Assembly: GCA_013368325.1 (NCBI GenBank)
Contig: JAACJK010000057.1
Location: forward strand, 1,612,001-1,676,000
Reading direction: 5' to 3'
Length of the DNA: 64,000 nucleotides
Source: Ephemerocybe angulata
Taxonomy: Eukaryota > Basidiomycota > Agaricomycetes > Agaricales > Psathyrellaceae
Shown piece after piece: positions 10,824-22,100 of the stretch. Each line of letters opens with the position of its first letter. Position 1 is the stretch's first letter. Both the position numbers and the translations under genes were made by a program. Below the pieces are notes generated by a model. That model saw only the letters and a list, made by a program, of their open reading frames with translations, ran no database searches and was not told the DNA's origin.

Positions 10824-13312
10824 CTATAGCGACCATATTTTGACTGTGGCATCCCGGCCACCTGTTACTAAATATTTGTCCATGTAGCGAAGCCTCTCTA
10901 CTGGTTTGGTATGTCCGTTGGTAAGAAGAACCGACTGTTGCGATGTTGTCCGGTTGAAAATCTAGGAAAACAGGGATGAGAACAAGGGTAGGTGATTACG
11001 ATGGGATAAACTTACCTTGGCACCATTGTCGCCACATGCAGCCACAATCTTTCTCGTGTCAAACTGAAGGCTAGTAACTGGATGGTCTAGTTGCATGGTC
11101 TCGACTATGCCGCCAGTTCGGAGGTCCCACAAACGCAAAGTTTTATCCAGACTGCCGGTTGCGATGTGCATCTCATCAAACTGCAAACACGTTACAGGGC
11201 CGGTGTGACCCAATAACGTTCTATGAGCCTGTCCAGTGCGCACTAGGGCAAGGTTAATACGGCGATTGGCCAATGCTAGAAGGTATCACTCACTATCCCA
11301 CATCCTGACGGCACCATCTCCGCTGCCGCTGACCAGTCCATAGCCCCAGAATTGAACGCCACCAACAAAGTCGTCATACATAGCGTAGGCACTAGAAGCA
11401 GCTGGATTTGGCGCATGAAACGAGCTTGACATGTTGTACGGGTCACCAAAAGTCGAAGAGGAAGCCGGATGAGAAATTGCCCAAAGTATATCCATGGTCA
11501 TAACACATTGTCCAGTGGTTAGATCCCACTGGCGCAGCGTCTTGTCCGAGGCGCCGGTCACCTGAAAGGATGGTCGCTTAACTTTGAAAGGATAACAGCG
11601 ATGAAGAATGGGACGCTTACTAGACATTCATCCTCGAAGTATAGAGCAGTTACACCACGACTGTGCCCTTCCAGAACTCTTGCACAGGGACCTTCTGGTT
11701 CTTTTGATTCAGACGCTCCGTCTCGGATACCGTTTGGTCTCTCGACAAGTTCACCGTCGTCAGTGTTTTCGTCCTCCTCCAAGATAACTTCGGGAATGCT
11801 ATCCATCTCTCGCCGTTTGTACTCTTCGTCGTCTTCTACCCTCCGGAGGTCCCATAGCCGGACATTTCCATCCTCGCCACCAGTCAAACAGACGTGGTCC
11901 TCCACCTGCAAGCACTTCACAGCTCCAATGTGTCCCCTAAGCCTGCCAATTTCAACCCCTGCTAACAAGTCCCATACTCGTGGCTGGGCATCCTCCTCAG
12001 ACGCGCTAACAAGGGTGCCGTAAGGTTCCGAAAAGTCCAGGGCAGTTATAGGTGTAGTATGGCTTTCAAGAGTCTAGGCAGAATGCATCAAGGGATGCAC
12101 ACGGGAAGCTTGCGGCCTGGACTTACCATGAAAGCAACGCCTGGGGGAAGTTCTGAATGTTCAGATGGTAAAAAGGCGGGGCCTTTCCTTCTTCGCGAGC
12201 TTGGAGGGAGGTGCAGAGAGCTATTTAGCTCTGGATGCTGTGAAGAGATAGCTTCTTCAAAGCGCATTCGCTCCTTGACGCCTTCCACTACAAAAGGGTT
12301 AACCGACATTCCGAAAGGCAAAAGTCGAGTGCACTCACGCTCGTCATCCAATTCGAGCTCGTCCTCTTGCAGTTTTAGCAGATCCTGCTCCAACTTCTGC
12401 CTAACGTCGTCCAGAGCCCGAATCTTGTGGGTTATCTCAGTAATCTCGCCGTTGACGAGGCTCTGTCGCAAGGACTTGAGAAGGTGGTCAAAGTTACAAG
12501 GTCACGAAGAGACTCACCCTCCGCACGTGGAGGTTCTCTTTATCCCTTAAGATTTCAGAGACCTGACGTGTGAGCTCCTCTTTCCCAAGCCGCTTTGCCG
12601 TACTCAAGCTCTCCCTGCCCCGCTTCTTCTTCTGGTGAGGAATGACCACCATATCTTCCTCGCTTGCGGCACTCTGGTTGTCATGGTCCTCCTCCTCCGT
12701 CAACAACCCCCGCGCCGACATACCGTGCTTCTTCAGTCCAAGTTTTGGTGTATCGACGTTCCGCATTTGCCGTCTTCGTGACCGACTCTGATCTGCACTC
12801 GGAATGGTCGCCTTGAACCCACGTAGCAAACTGACATCGGCAGCGACGCCCTCAGGCTCTGGTACCTCAGCATCCAACAGCTCCTCCGTCGCCTCCACAA
12901 CTTGCAATTCACCCGACGTGATCCTCCTCGACCCAAGCCCGAACCGGAACGGTGTTCTACCAAATGTCGCGAAATCCATTGCCGAACGTGCCAGTGTTGG
13001 GTTTGCAAGCGAATGGCGGGGCCTTGAGGATACCTCTGCTGCAGAGTTCATCATGCGCGGTGTCATAATCACAGGGGCCACTGTAGCAAGGATTGTCGGC
13101 GAAGACATGGAGTTTAGACTAGTTGAATGCTTACAATCCGACAGTATTCGTGTGGAATCCGACTTCTTGTGATTGAAGGGGGAGAAAACCTTCTGCATGA
13201 GCTCGAGTTTACTGGGGCCGGTCGCGGGAGGTGCTGGGTCGTGGTGGTGCTGTCTCCCTTGCGATGACCGCGTGGACGAACGGGAGTCCGCCGACGTGCG
13301 GTGGGACGCCAT
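10824..13312 (-). CDS. MDV1: WD40 adaptor of mitochondrial fission (Mdv1/Caf4 type)
   Basis: Seven exons: 12518-13312, 12339-12474, 12127-12287, 11621-12073, 11294-11561, 11016-11242, 10824-10961; 725 residues (yeast Mdv1 has 714). The order of parts fits the Mdv1/Caf4 family: a disordered N-terminal half, a coiled coil (about residues 250-330: [20 protein letters not shown], then [17 protein letters not shown]), and a C-terminal propeller with seven WD repeats such as [44 protein letters not shown] and ATVKIWSL at the end. Family proteins link the membrane anchor Fis1 to the dynamin Dnm1 on mitochondria and peroxisomes. Insertion of acidic sequence inside the second blade ([14 protein letters not shown]) is also seen in relatives. 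A generic WD40 coiled-coil protein is the alternative. Confidence 0.88.
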
Positions 13313-13524
13313 GGGCAGGCTTGTGGCTTCCTCGTTGCTGCGCTGGCTGTGGGCTGTGGTGGCAGAGAAATTCTAACAGGGTCAGCTTGAATTTGGGACA
13401 TCGACACTTCCGGAGCGAAACCTCTTTCTCACGGGCAGGCTTGACATCATCCTCCGGGATTCCGCAATGAATCACCGCGTTCATCCTATTATCGTACACT
13501 AGCTAATACAGCCTAATTACGAGG

Positions 13525-14447
13525 TCACGAACCTCGACTCCAATCATAGTCTAGTATCATGTCGACGCCGTATGGACGTAGATCCAGCTCCCGAGGTCGG
13601 GGGACGTACGTTGCTGATGGCGCTTTGTTCGATGACCCCTCTGCGTCATTCGGTTCTGAAGTCGAATCGGCAGAAGAGGGAGAGGCTTCCGTCTGGTGCG
13701 CGCGCCGATATCTGGAGGAAAGCGCGTTCCGGATTGACCCCAAGTTTATGCGGGGTAGACGGAACGGAATGGACGTCGATGTGGAATTGGGCTTTGCGGG
13801 CGTCTCTTCGGAAGGCTCTGCATGCTCGACATTGAGGGTTCCGTCAAGGGTATCCAGGACTTCGTTAGATATTTCCAGTGCTTTCTGCTGTTTCCGCTCT
13901 AGGTTTTTCTTCAACCGCAGCACGCTGACTCGTTCCCAATGGGACACATTGTACGGAGTGAAGAAGCCAGAAGACAGGTCGCACCAGCATCTGTCTGCTG
14001 CGCGTATGACTAGAGGTATAGGGCCGGTATAATTGGCGGCGAGAGTCGAGTTCAGCGCCTCGCCAAAGGTGGTGATGTTCTCTGCCCAGGGCGTGGAGAG
14101 GGGTGTGTCGAGAGGGAAGGGATGCCAGTAGCAGGACGAGATAAATAGGGTCGTCAGGAGCACTATGCAGTAGAAACTATGCATTTTGTCAGTCGATGCA
14201 CCCTAATACGAGAAGAAGCGGCGCACCAAGGCTTTGCATGTAGTGTCAAGGACAACAAGAACAGGACGAGGAAATACGGGGGTGCCGTCGGTAACGGCAG
14301 CAGAAGCAGTGGCAGATACCACCGGGTGCACCTAGAATGTGTGAGCACGGGAAGGGGAACGACGAGCAGGGGACATACCACATCGTCGAAATCGTCGAGC
14401 ACAACGTCGGCGAACGTCCTGTCAAAGCCAAGTGCACGGGGTGTCAT
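13525..14447 (-). CDS. Putative single-pass membrane protein, unknown function
   Basis: Not recognised. Proposed exons 14379-14447, 14225-14331 and 13525-14176 give 275 residues. The second junction needs a GC-AG intron with a poor donor (GCGCCG); it is chosen because it is the only one that keeps frame and it restores one continuous hydrophobic helix, ALVFYCIVLLTTLFISSCYW, near residue 60. Without it the C-terminal exon could start by itself at 14184 (MHSFYCIVLL), giving 219 residues with a signal-like N-terminus. After the helix come ENITTFGEAL, NSTLAANYTG and NVSHWER, possible N-glycosylation sites, a Cys pair in DRCWCDL, then a basic and a Ser-rich tail. The start is 118 bases from that of p23 on the opposite strand, so the two share a promoter region. 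Confidence 0.6.
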
Positions 14448-14565
14448 GGCGCGTTACGTAACCCATCGTGATTGGAGATGGAAGGACTGAAGATTCTGGA
14501 CGATTCCACCGAGGACGTTTATTATCCTCGACTGTCTCTTCAACCCGCCATCCTCTTTATTCACA

Positions 14566-15470
14566 ATGGTACAACATCCCGAAGTCCTCTGGGCCCAGCG
14601 CAGCTCCGAGACCGATCCTGCAAAGGTCCGTGCCCATACACGATCTCGTCGCGATATCGTGTTGACCGTGACGCGTCGTTGCCTCCACAGAACGTCATCT
14701 ACCTCACCGTCAATGTTCCCGACATCCAGCCTGAATCGTTGGAGTACAACCTGACCCCCACTTCGATCCACTTCAAGGCCAAGAGCGGGGAGTGCGTTTT
14801 GCGTGTCCGACTGTTGTCGAAACAGCGTATCTAATCGTCTCTTAGCCCCGCACGCAATATTCCCGAACGTGAATATCAATTTGATCTCGACTTCTTCGCA
14901 GAGGTCATCCCAGAGGTAAACCAGAAATTTGACCTCTTTCCAGTCTGTAACCTCACATTGTCTCCAGGAATCTATCAAGAAGCTCTCTTCCCGATCCTTT
15001 TACCTTGTTCTCCGCAAAAAGGAAGCCAAGGAGGAGTACTGGCCACGCTTGACTAAGGAGAAGGCCAGGAACGCGTTCATCAAGACCGACTTCAGCAAGT
15101 GGGTCGATGAGGATGAGCAGGACGCTGCCGCCGAACCCGTTGAGGAAGACGAGGGTCCCGTTGGCGGAATGGGCGGCATGGGTGGTATGCCTGGTATGGG
15201 CGGTATGGGAGGTATGCCCGGCATGGGTGGCATGGGAGGTATGCCCGGTATGGGTGGCATGCCCGGTGGTATGGACCTCGAGGCGGTGAGGAAGTCAATT
15301 CTCCCATCGAAACAACAACTTACCCAAATTAACAGCTTATGGCCCAAATGGGACAGGGCGGAGGTTTCCCCGGGGGCGGCCCGTCAGGCGCTGGCGCTGA
15401 GGACGAAGAAGGAGACGACTCTGATGATGATGGCCCCCCGCCTCTTGAGGACGCTGAGCCCTCCAAGTAA
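14566..15470 (+). CDS. SBA1: Hsp90 co-chaperone p23/Sba1
   Basis: Five exons: 14566-14625, 14691-14791, 14846-14915, 14968-15285, 15336-15470; 227 residues. The N-terminal CS domain (about residues 1-115) starts MVQHPEVLWAQRSS and contains NVIYLTVNVPDI, FKAKSGD, REYQFDLDFFAEVIPEES and the family signature KEEYWPRLTKEKARN followed by IKTDFSKWVDEDEQ. p23 binds ATP-bound Hsp90 and slows client release. The C-terminal tail has Met/Gly repeats (GGMGGMPGM units) and ends acidic (EDEEGDDSDDD), as in other fungal p23 proteins. It acts in cytosol and nucleus. Length and motif order match the family well. Confidence 0.95.
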
Positions 15471-15765
15471 ACGGGACGGTGGAGCGATTCCACTCGATTC
15501 CAATTACCTATCCTTTCTTGTCAACATCAAAGCTAAACTGTACTACCCAAAGAACTTTTACTCAATGACTTGCTTTCTTGATGCGAAACTCATACCAACT
15601 TCAGTGAGAGGAGAGAAAATGATTGTGGGGTGGTGATACACTGCTGATGGTACTACACACAATTGGTACAATTTGGTACATCGAGACTTAAGAAAGAGAA
15701 AGTAATGGATGCAAAAGAAAAGTAAAAAGGTACAATCTCGACCGTTCTCTAAACGGTGAAGCCAA
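15471..15765. other. Intergenic, converging 3' ends
   Basis: 295 bases between p23 and the secreted protein gene. A-rich, no gene seen. Confidence 0.5.
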
Positions 15766-17224
15766 TTACTCGACAGTGAACTGTTTGCGAATCATCAGAG
15801 ATATGCCAGAAAACAAGAATCAAGATGAACTCACGTATACGATATCATCTAGTGATCCGTGCTGCGCAACAGGGGCAAGGACAGGTTGGTGGTTCGACGC
15901 AGCGTTGATAGATGCAAGCCGGTAAACGCCCTTGGGGAGGCCTTGCGTGACCTCGGTGCTTAAGATTCCGTTCTTTGCGGCGCCGTTGAGCCCCTTGAAG
16001 AAAGCGAAAACGGTAGGGTCTGCAATCTTTTTCTGACCCATGCTGTCAAGTTTCTGGATCGCAACATGGGAATGCCCCTGGATGATGCCTTGGGCGTTCA
16101 GTTGCTGGGGAGCGGAGAAGTAATTCTCAGCGGCATTGACGAAGTGGCCCGTCTCGAGATTCTGTATGGCCATCTGGATGGTGAACTTCTGGTTCGCCCT
16201 GATCGTACCAAGGTTGGGAGGGTTAACGAATTTGGAAGCTGGCATTTTCGACTTTGCGGGGATGGCTCCCATAGGTGCAGGGTTGCATGATCCACCTGCA
16301 ACCTGGGCGCCATTGGAGATAGGGAGGTTGACGGTCTTGCAATAGTTGATGAAGTTGTTCGACGAGGTCAATGAAGGAACTTGACCAGGCTCGGGCTTGC
16401 TCTGGCCGTTGTTCTCGAAGCCTTTAGCGATAACAGCGGGATCGAGAGCTAGAAGTTTCAGTGAATCACAGCACTTCAAAAAGAGGGAGAAGCAAACACA
16501 CTGAGTGACTTCTGAGGGTCGCCTCCGCCGTTGTTACCATTATTTCCTCCACCATTGTTATTGTTTTTCCCTGCGTTGTCATTGTTGTTATTGTTGTTGA
16601 CACCGCTGTTCGGTTTCTTCAACGAAGTTAGGCCTACAGCTAAGATAGAAATTGCCTCAAACCCACCTGTGGCTGAGCCTGGTTGTTGTTGCCTTGCTGA
16701 GCCTCACCGGAACCTCCTTTGGCGCCGGTCTAGGTCAATCGGTTAGATAAGGGGTAGATTATGAAGGATGTACGTAACGACTTACAGCGGCAATGCGGGC
16801 GTCCCGGTCACCAGCAGTGGTGCAAGCAATGCTTGTTCCTGGAGAATTAACCAGCGGGAGGGCTGCGCAGCTGAAAGCATGCTGTCGGTCAGGGTGTCAA
16901 ACACTGTATAATAAATACTTACATTGTGCCTGGTGCACAACCCTGAACAACAAATTTACCACCAACACATTGGGCGAAGCCATTGTTGATGCAAGCGTTC
17001 TCCCCGGCCTTACAAGGAGAATTGGCGTTCAGTCCCTGAAACTTGGAGCTACAAAAAGTTAGCGGCCGAATGCCGAAGACAGCGGGAAGCGATTAGACTG
17101 ACTTGAGCGCGATGGCGTCCTGGCCGTTCTTGAGGGCAAAACCTGCTTGGCGCTTCTCCAGTGCCTCCATGGGGCGTGCCACGGCAGCGCAAACGAGTGA
17201 GAGGATAAGGAATGTATAGTGCAT
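15766..17224 (-). CDS. Secreted Cys-containing protein with Asn-rich linker
   Basis: Seven exons: 17103-17224, 16923-17048, 16786-16870, 16667-16729, 16502-16616, 15835-16448 and a 15-base last exon 15766-15780; 379 residues. A clear signal peptide (MHYTFLILSLVCAAVA) and a dibasic site (LEKRQ) begin it. A Cys-rich part follows (SPCKAGENACINNGFAQCVG, then VQGCAPGT and CAALPLVN), then a linker with runs of Asn and Gly, then a conserved-looking C-terminal domain (NYCKTVNLPISNGAQ, IQGHSHVAIQKLDS, LPKGVYRLASINAASNHQP) that ends VYFTVE. Similar secreted proteins are common in Agaricomycetes and are sometimes mis-annotated as ribosomal protein S17; their function is unknown to me. A wall or extracellular location is inferred. 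Confidence 0.82.
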
Positions 17225-17970
17225 CGTAAAGAGTAAGTGTGTCGTGGCAGACGAGATAGAAAAGACGGTGTTGAGGACAGTAGAAGTTGAAAAAACCACT
17301 CGACCAGCAATTGAAACGGCAGACACCAGGCCAAGTCTTGTAAGTGGACAGACGACGCCGGAGAGCGGTAACGATCACGGATCGTTGGAAAAGGGGGAAA
17401 GGAAGGCGGAAGAAAGGGGGGAAAGATGAAAGCTGGATACAACCAGCGGTTCAAACCTTTTATATCCTACTTTGTATAGTGGGCACAATGCCACCCATCC
17501 AGCGGAGTGCAAATGATGACAATCAAAATTGTCCTCATTTGCGTTGCGTTCGGGGCACAGCACTGAGCACCAGCAGAGCATCCCGGGACACGAGGTACTC
17601 CGACACTCCGAAGGCGGCCTTTGTATCAAAAGGAGATCATACGTACATACCTCCACCCTGCCTTCACCGTTCGGCCATAGAGGGAAAATGTAATATAGTT
17701 GCCTGGCGACAGTTGCCGAGGTCAATCGGGTCGGCGCCACCTGTTCAAGTCGATGTTGGCGCTGGGGTGGCGAAGATAATATTTGCTCGACTCGCCCTTT
17801 GCAAGGCCTCCTCAATTCTACCGAAGTTGAAGATCTCTTTGAAAGGAACTGTAATCATCTCACTATCAGCACCTTCGTTCCGATTCTCACGCAGGGGGGT
17901 AAGACATACTGTTTTGCTACAACTGCCTATAGATCGAAGCATATCTAACCTGAGATATAATGGACATACA
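17225..17970. other. Upstream region of the secreted protein gene
   Basis: 746 bases without a supported gene. On the minus strand it carries a TATA box and, nearer the ATG, a long pyrimidine-rich leader (around 17375-17430), typical of strongly expressed fungal genes. Part belongs to the 3' end of the HAD phosphatase gene. Confidence 0.5.
17457..17464 (-). promoter_or_regulatory. TATA box of the secreted protein gene
   Basis: On the minus strand the sequence reads GATATAAAGG, with TATAAAGG at these positions, about 235 bases before the ATG at 17224. A pyrimidine-rich stretch lies between. This supports regulated, high-level transcription, but the transcription start is not known. Confidence 0.45.
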
Positions 17971-19054
17971 TTACTCCGAAATCGTAACCTCGATCTTGTT
18001 TCCCACCGCAGAGACAGAGATGCTAGACGAAAACCCCCTCCCGAGTAAGAATTCAAGATGTCAGGGGACATGAGTTTGAAAGTCATACCTTCGCAAGTCT
18101 GGGACAATAAAGTCCGGTTGTGCTCCTGCCAAAAGGCGCTCTTTGGGGGTCGATGTGCAGACTGCAAGCACTTTAGCGCCGGCTGCTCGCCCTGCAGTCA
18201 GTCCTGAGACTGCGTCTTCCACAACGAGGCCTGGAAGTCAATCGGTTACTTACCACTGCATGACCCGAACGTTTAACACAGGAGGCTTACAGTTCTTAGC
18301 GTCCACTCCGCATTTCAGCGCACCCGCCAGATAAGGGTCAGGGAATGGCTTTCCTTTCGACACATCGTTGGAGGTGACGTAGCCAATCTTTGGGATTGGA
18401 AGTCCAGCTTTATTCAAAGCTCCAGGCGTGTACTTGTTTGAGGCTTCAAATGCGTTTTAGCTAGTAGCATATACGTCCGTAGTGACTTGCGCACTTACCA
18501 GACGTGGCGATGGTCCAATTGGCATTAAGTTGGATAAGCTATATGATCCATGAGTTGAGATCTGGTTCAGTGAATTGGATAGACGGACTCGATTTAATAG
18601 CTCAAGTGTCCCTGGCAGGGCAACTGGGCCACCGAGAATAACCTCGTCCTCGAAACGATCAATTTCGGCCTGGAGGGGAAGTTCAATTTGAAGGATCCCT
18701 CTTGAGTTGACAGTACACTTGCGTGGAGCTTCTCTTCCTCGTCAATCTTGCAGTACTCCTTGAGGGTGTCATACAAGCGCCTGCCATGGGTTTCGTGCGC
18801 GATCGTCTCCGAGTCTCCTAATGAATAGTCCTTGCAGAACAATTCCCATGCCTTAAGAACTCCTGGGGTGGAATCAATTAAGGTTCTGGAAGGAGAGGCG
18901 TGTTATCTAGCCAATGCTAAACGTGAGCATTCTGAATGCATACCCGTCCATGTCGAAGAGGATCTGAAGGTAGTTGGGGCATTGTCGGGATGGGTCAAAC
19001 CCAGTCGCAGTCGTGAACACTCACCGCGTCGACAATAATTTTCTGCTCCGGCAT
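17971..19054 (-). CDS. HAD-family phosphatase (glycerol-3-phosphatase type)
   Basis: Eight small exons: 19025-19054, 18944-18963, 18723-18885, 18589-18669, 18499-18538, 18291-18443, 18089-18230, 17971-18022; 226 residues. All four haloacid dehalogenase motifs are present: ILFDMDGTLIDSTPG (nucleophile Asp and acid Asp), IATSAS (motif II Ser/Thr), the Lys and context of SNDVSKGKPFPDPYLAG, and LVVEDAVSGLTAGRAAG (motif IV acidic pair). The arrangement matches the subfamily of yeast Gpp1/Gpp2 and Dog1/Dog2, which dephosphorylate glycerol-3-phosphate or 2-deoxyglucose-6-phosphate; the substrate cannot be told from sequence. Intron 18670-18722 appears to be GC-AG with the optimal donor GCAAGT, because no GT donor keeps the frame. 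The frame ends KIEVTISE. Confidence 0.9.
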
Positions 19055-19383
19055 TGTAGACAGTTCGGTAGTGAGGCTGTGGTGGACGATAAGAGTAATG
19101 GATGGCCCAAGCAATCGATGGCTTGAAGTCCAATGGCAGTGGGAATATTGTCGGAACGGCTGTAGAACGGATCGAACCGACCGTTGCCGACCCCGGTACT
19201 CAAAGTGCAGGTTGGTCACGACGTACCTCGACGTTCCAACTAATACTAGCATAGGAGCGACGACGCAACTGGGGTTGTTTTACTTGTATTCAGTGGGGGT
19301 AGTATTAAGGAATATATTTTGATCCATGTAAACATAGTGGTAGGGGGAAAGGATGCCATCGTCGTAGACGGTGCACACAGGTT
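19055..19383. other. Intergenic between HAD phosphatase and Mgr2 genes
   Basis: 329 bases containing the HAD gene promoter and the Mgr2 3' region. No gene or clear motif found. Confidence 0.5.
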
Positions 19384-19961
19384 TTAATTGCTGGCGCGAG
19401 ATCGCTCTTCCGCCCAGCGCGCTCGTACGATCTGGGCGCTCTCTGCTTTTGAGCGGAGAATAGGGTTTGAGGCAGAGAGTTGCAATTGCATAGCTTCCAT
19501 TCGCAGAGCAAGTGGGGAATCGCTGCGAATGACCTGGACAAAAGGAGTCAGACATCCTTCAGGAAAGAAAAAAGGCATAATTACCGATCCAATAGCAAGG
19601 AAGAAAGAGAAGGTCGCAGCACTGCTGAGCATATACTGGGACAGGGTGGCCATGAAGCCGCGAGGGCCTGCGCCGTGCCTGTCGTATGTCAGTTGGGAAT
19701 TCCATTGTGAGCATAAGTGCGCGCACCTGATGATGCTCCAAGAGCCGAAGATGAAGCCAATAGTCAGTCCAACACCACCACCCATCATAGCACCCATCCT
19801 GACAACAGTTCACTCAGTAGTTCTTTCGACAAGACGAAACACTTTACTTCACTGAGGAATTGTCAGAACACCTGTTGCGAGAATTGCCACAACTACTCAC
19901 TCTTTTGGAAAATTGAAGGGGACTCCATTCCATGGCCATGTTGCTGAGGGACTGGTGGCAT
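19384..19961 (-). CDS. MGR2: TIM23-complex subunit Mgr2 (ROMO1 family)
   Basis: Exons 19901-19961, a 4-base micro-exon 19848-19851, 19727-19798, 19585-19678 and 19384-19533 give 126 residues (yeast Mgr2 has 113). Mgr2 sits in the mitochondrial inner membrane, couples Tim21 to the TIM23 translocase and gates lateral release. The family core is unmistakable: GGGVGLTIGFIFGSWSII, RHGAGPRGFMATLSQYML and SSAATFSFFLAIGSVIR, that is, two membrane segments with Gly-rich packing. The conserved K-x-K-M-G just before the first helix appears only when the micro-exon TGAA is spliced in, giving FQKMKMGAMMGG. Both flanking introns are 49 bases. The C-terminal tail of about 50 residues (LRMEAMQLQL, ARWAEERSRASN) is longer than in animal ROMO1. 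Confidence 0.92.
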
Positions 19962-20094
19962 ATTGGGATAGCAGTAAAGTGAACCTGGTGGGGGAGCGGA
20001 ACGAAGTCTTCTGACGTTGGCTGGCGCCAAATTCGTCTATAGTCACCGAAACGAGCATCACTAGCTCCGGCGAACAACCGGCAGTAAGAATAAC

Positions 20095-21336
20095 ATGCCT
20101 TCCTTCCCCACTACCCACCTCGGCTTTCCTCCAGCCCAACAGGCGCAGATTAGTACGCCTTTCCAGCCTCTACAAGCCACATTTACTTATAAAACAACAG
20201 TTAGAGCGAACCAGAGAGATTTGTTCCATGTATCTTCCCTGAGAGAGCAAACGGAAACAGTTCTCCGGTCTTGGCTAGGTTCGACACCCCCCTCTTGAAG
20301 CCGACATCCTCAGAACATTTATACAGGAACGAGGCGCCTTACAAGGTGGGATAAGGAAGTCGACGCCTTTGTGAAGCTTCTTTACTATGGCTTGACAATT
20401 GGGCGAGGTGAGTAGCGGTCACAGGCTAACTCAGGACGGAAGGCTGAACCGTTCGAGCAGCGACTCAAACGCTTGGAGAAGAATACACCGACATCTGGCA
20501 ATACTCCTCAAAGCGAGGCAACTTGCCACCATCCACGCGCCGACGTGCACTCCTCATCATTCTCTCTGTGTTCCCCGCATATGCCCTGGCAAAGCTCGGT
20601 AGCAACATGTCCCTCAACCAGATGTATCCCGAACTGGGGACGTGGTTAAGAAGGATTCAGAAGACGCTATCGATAACGACCGAAGTGAATCTGGCACTGT
20701 TCTATCTCAGAGGGACGTATTATGACCCGATAAAGCGGATATTGGGAATTCAACAGGTTGGCGATTCTGTCTCACTTTGGTGCTCGTACAGCGGTGCTAA
20801 ACGCAGAATAGTTATCATCTTTCCCCGAGAATCCGCATACAAGACCACCCTCTTACTCCCTTCTCGGTGTGATGATAGGCATACGTCTGGTTTATCGCCT
20901 CGTTCAAGAGCTGAAACCTTCGCTGTGGCCGAACTCGACAGTTAGTCAGGCTAACGATGATTCGACTTCTGGTTCCATGAACGCGTTCCTGGACGATAGA
21001 CCCATCAGCCAGGTTATCAAATCACAGAGCCTGGAAGATGCTCCAGTTGTACCTGCGGAGGATGATGAAGGGACTGCTCTGGACGTCGCCTCAATTTCAG
21101 AAGATCTTCGGCAGTCCAGGAATTGCACCCTGTGCTTGGAGGAAAGGACGGATAGCTGCGTGACGGAGTGTGGCCATCTCTTTTGCTGGAACTGCATCGT
21201 TGGCTGGGGGCGAGAAAAGGTGACGATTGTCCATCTGTCTGGTTTGAGATCGCGTCTGACGCCCTTCTAGGCGGAGTGTCCCCTGTGTCGGCAGTCTCTC
21301 GTTCTCTCAAAGCTGCTCCCCATTTACAATCTCTGA
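20095..21336 (+). CDS. PEX10: Peroxin-10, RING-finger ubiquitin ligase of peroxisomes
   Basis: Six exons: 20095-20152, 20201-20278, 20327-20407, 20461-20756, 20812-21219, 21271-21336; 328 residues. The N-terminal domain shows family motifs [49 protein letters not shown] and [20 protein letters not shown], part of the membrane-embedded region shared by PEX2, PEX10 and PEX12. The C-terminal RING (last 54 residues) reads [20 protein letters not shown], then [12 protein letters not shown] and AECPLCRQ, a complete C3HC4 set. PEX10 with PEX2 and PEX12 forms the channel-ligase that monoubiquitinates or polyubiquitinates the import receptor PEX5. The gene ends tail-to-tail with SmE, 79 bases apart. 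Confidence 0.95.
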
Positions 21337-21415
21337 CGATACCCACTCCTTCACATGTAACTTACACGCCTGGATCGCATTACACTGGATTATAGAACAA
21401 TAGATTCCCTGTGAT

Positions 21416-21887
21416 TTATGAGATCTGCTGGATGAGAGTGATATTGTCGCCCTTGAGCAAAATGCGACCTTCAAGGTTCATTCAGTAAGGATTTGGCAGG
21501 ATATGTGAGAGAACGCACCCAATTCCCGCTTGGGCTTCGCCTCCTTCACGAAGACCTCTACAGCCTCGTCGATAACGAGGTTCATGAACTCGTCAAAACC
21601 CTAGAAACCGGCGTTCATCAGCTATGGACAGGCTGAAGTATTCGGCAAACGAACAATGATTCGGCCTTCAATCCGCATCTCAACGTTGTCGTAGAGCCAG
21701 ATGACAACCTTTGCTTTCTATAGGGATTGACGTGAGCTTGGTCTTTTGGGTGAGGAGGGCGAGCATACCGTTTGGAGGTTTTTGAAGATGATATTCTGAG
21801 GGAAAATAGGCGTCAATGAGGGCTCAAACATGTGAGGAGAACGCGTACGATGGGCTGAACCATCACACGTTGTTGGCGACCCGACAT
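21416..21887 (-). CDS. SME1: Small nuclear ribonucleoprotein SmE
   Basis: Five exons: 21849-21887, 21769-21795, 21655-21717, 21519-21600, 21416-21468; 87 residues. The protein begins MSGRQQRVMVQPI and contains the Sm1 motif (VVIWLYDNVEMRIEGRIIGF, then DEFMNLVIDEAVEV) and Sm2 motif (GRILLKGDNITLIQQI) of SmE. SmE is one of the seven proteins of the ring on U1, U2, U4 and U5 spliceosomal RNAs. Four introns in less than 500 bases is extreme even for this window. The start is 213 bases from the dynein start on the other strand. Confidence 0.95.
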
Positions 21888-22100
21888 GGTGAGACGTTGA
21901 AGGATGGGTTGACGCTGTAGAATGTGGAGGTGGAGGCAGATACGAGTCAAGGTTCGACTGGTATAAGTTCAACGCAGAGCCCAATGCACGCATCCCCGGC
22001 GCCAACCCTTTCTTAGGGTTCGGCAACCACGTGGTTGCACTTAACAACAGCCAGAAATTGATTCTGCAGCTTAGCAGACGCGTCGTCAAACGACTACACG
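21888..22100. promoter_or_regulatory. Bidirectional promoter, SmE / dynein motor gene
   Basis: These 213 bases separate the two divergent start codons. There is no room here for a dynein tail exon; no exon with dynein tail character can be read on the plus strand. No convincing TATA box is seen. Confidence 0.5.

Noticed and set aside
17344..18048. Plus-strand frame over the HAD gene 3' region
   Set aside because: Overlaps the well-supported HAD exons and has no motif.
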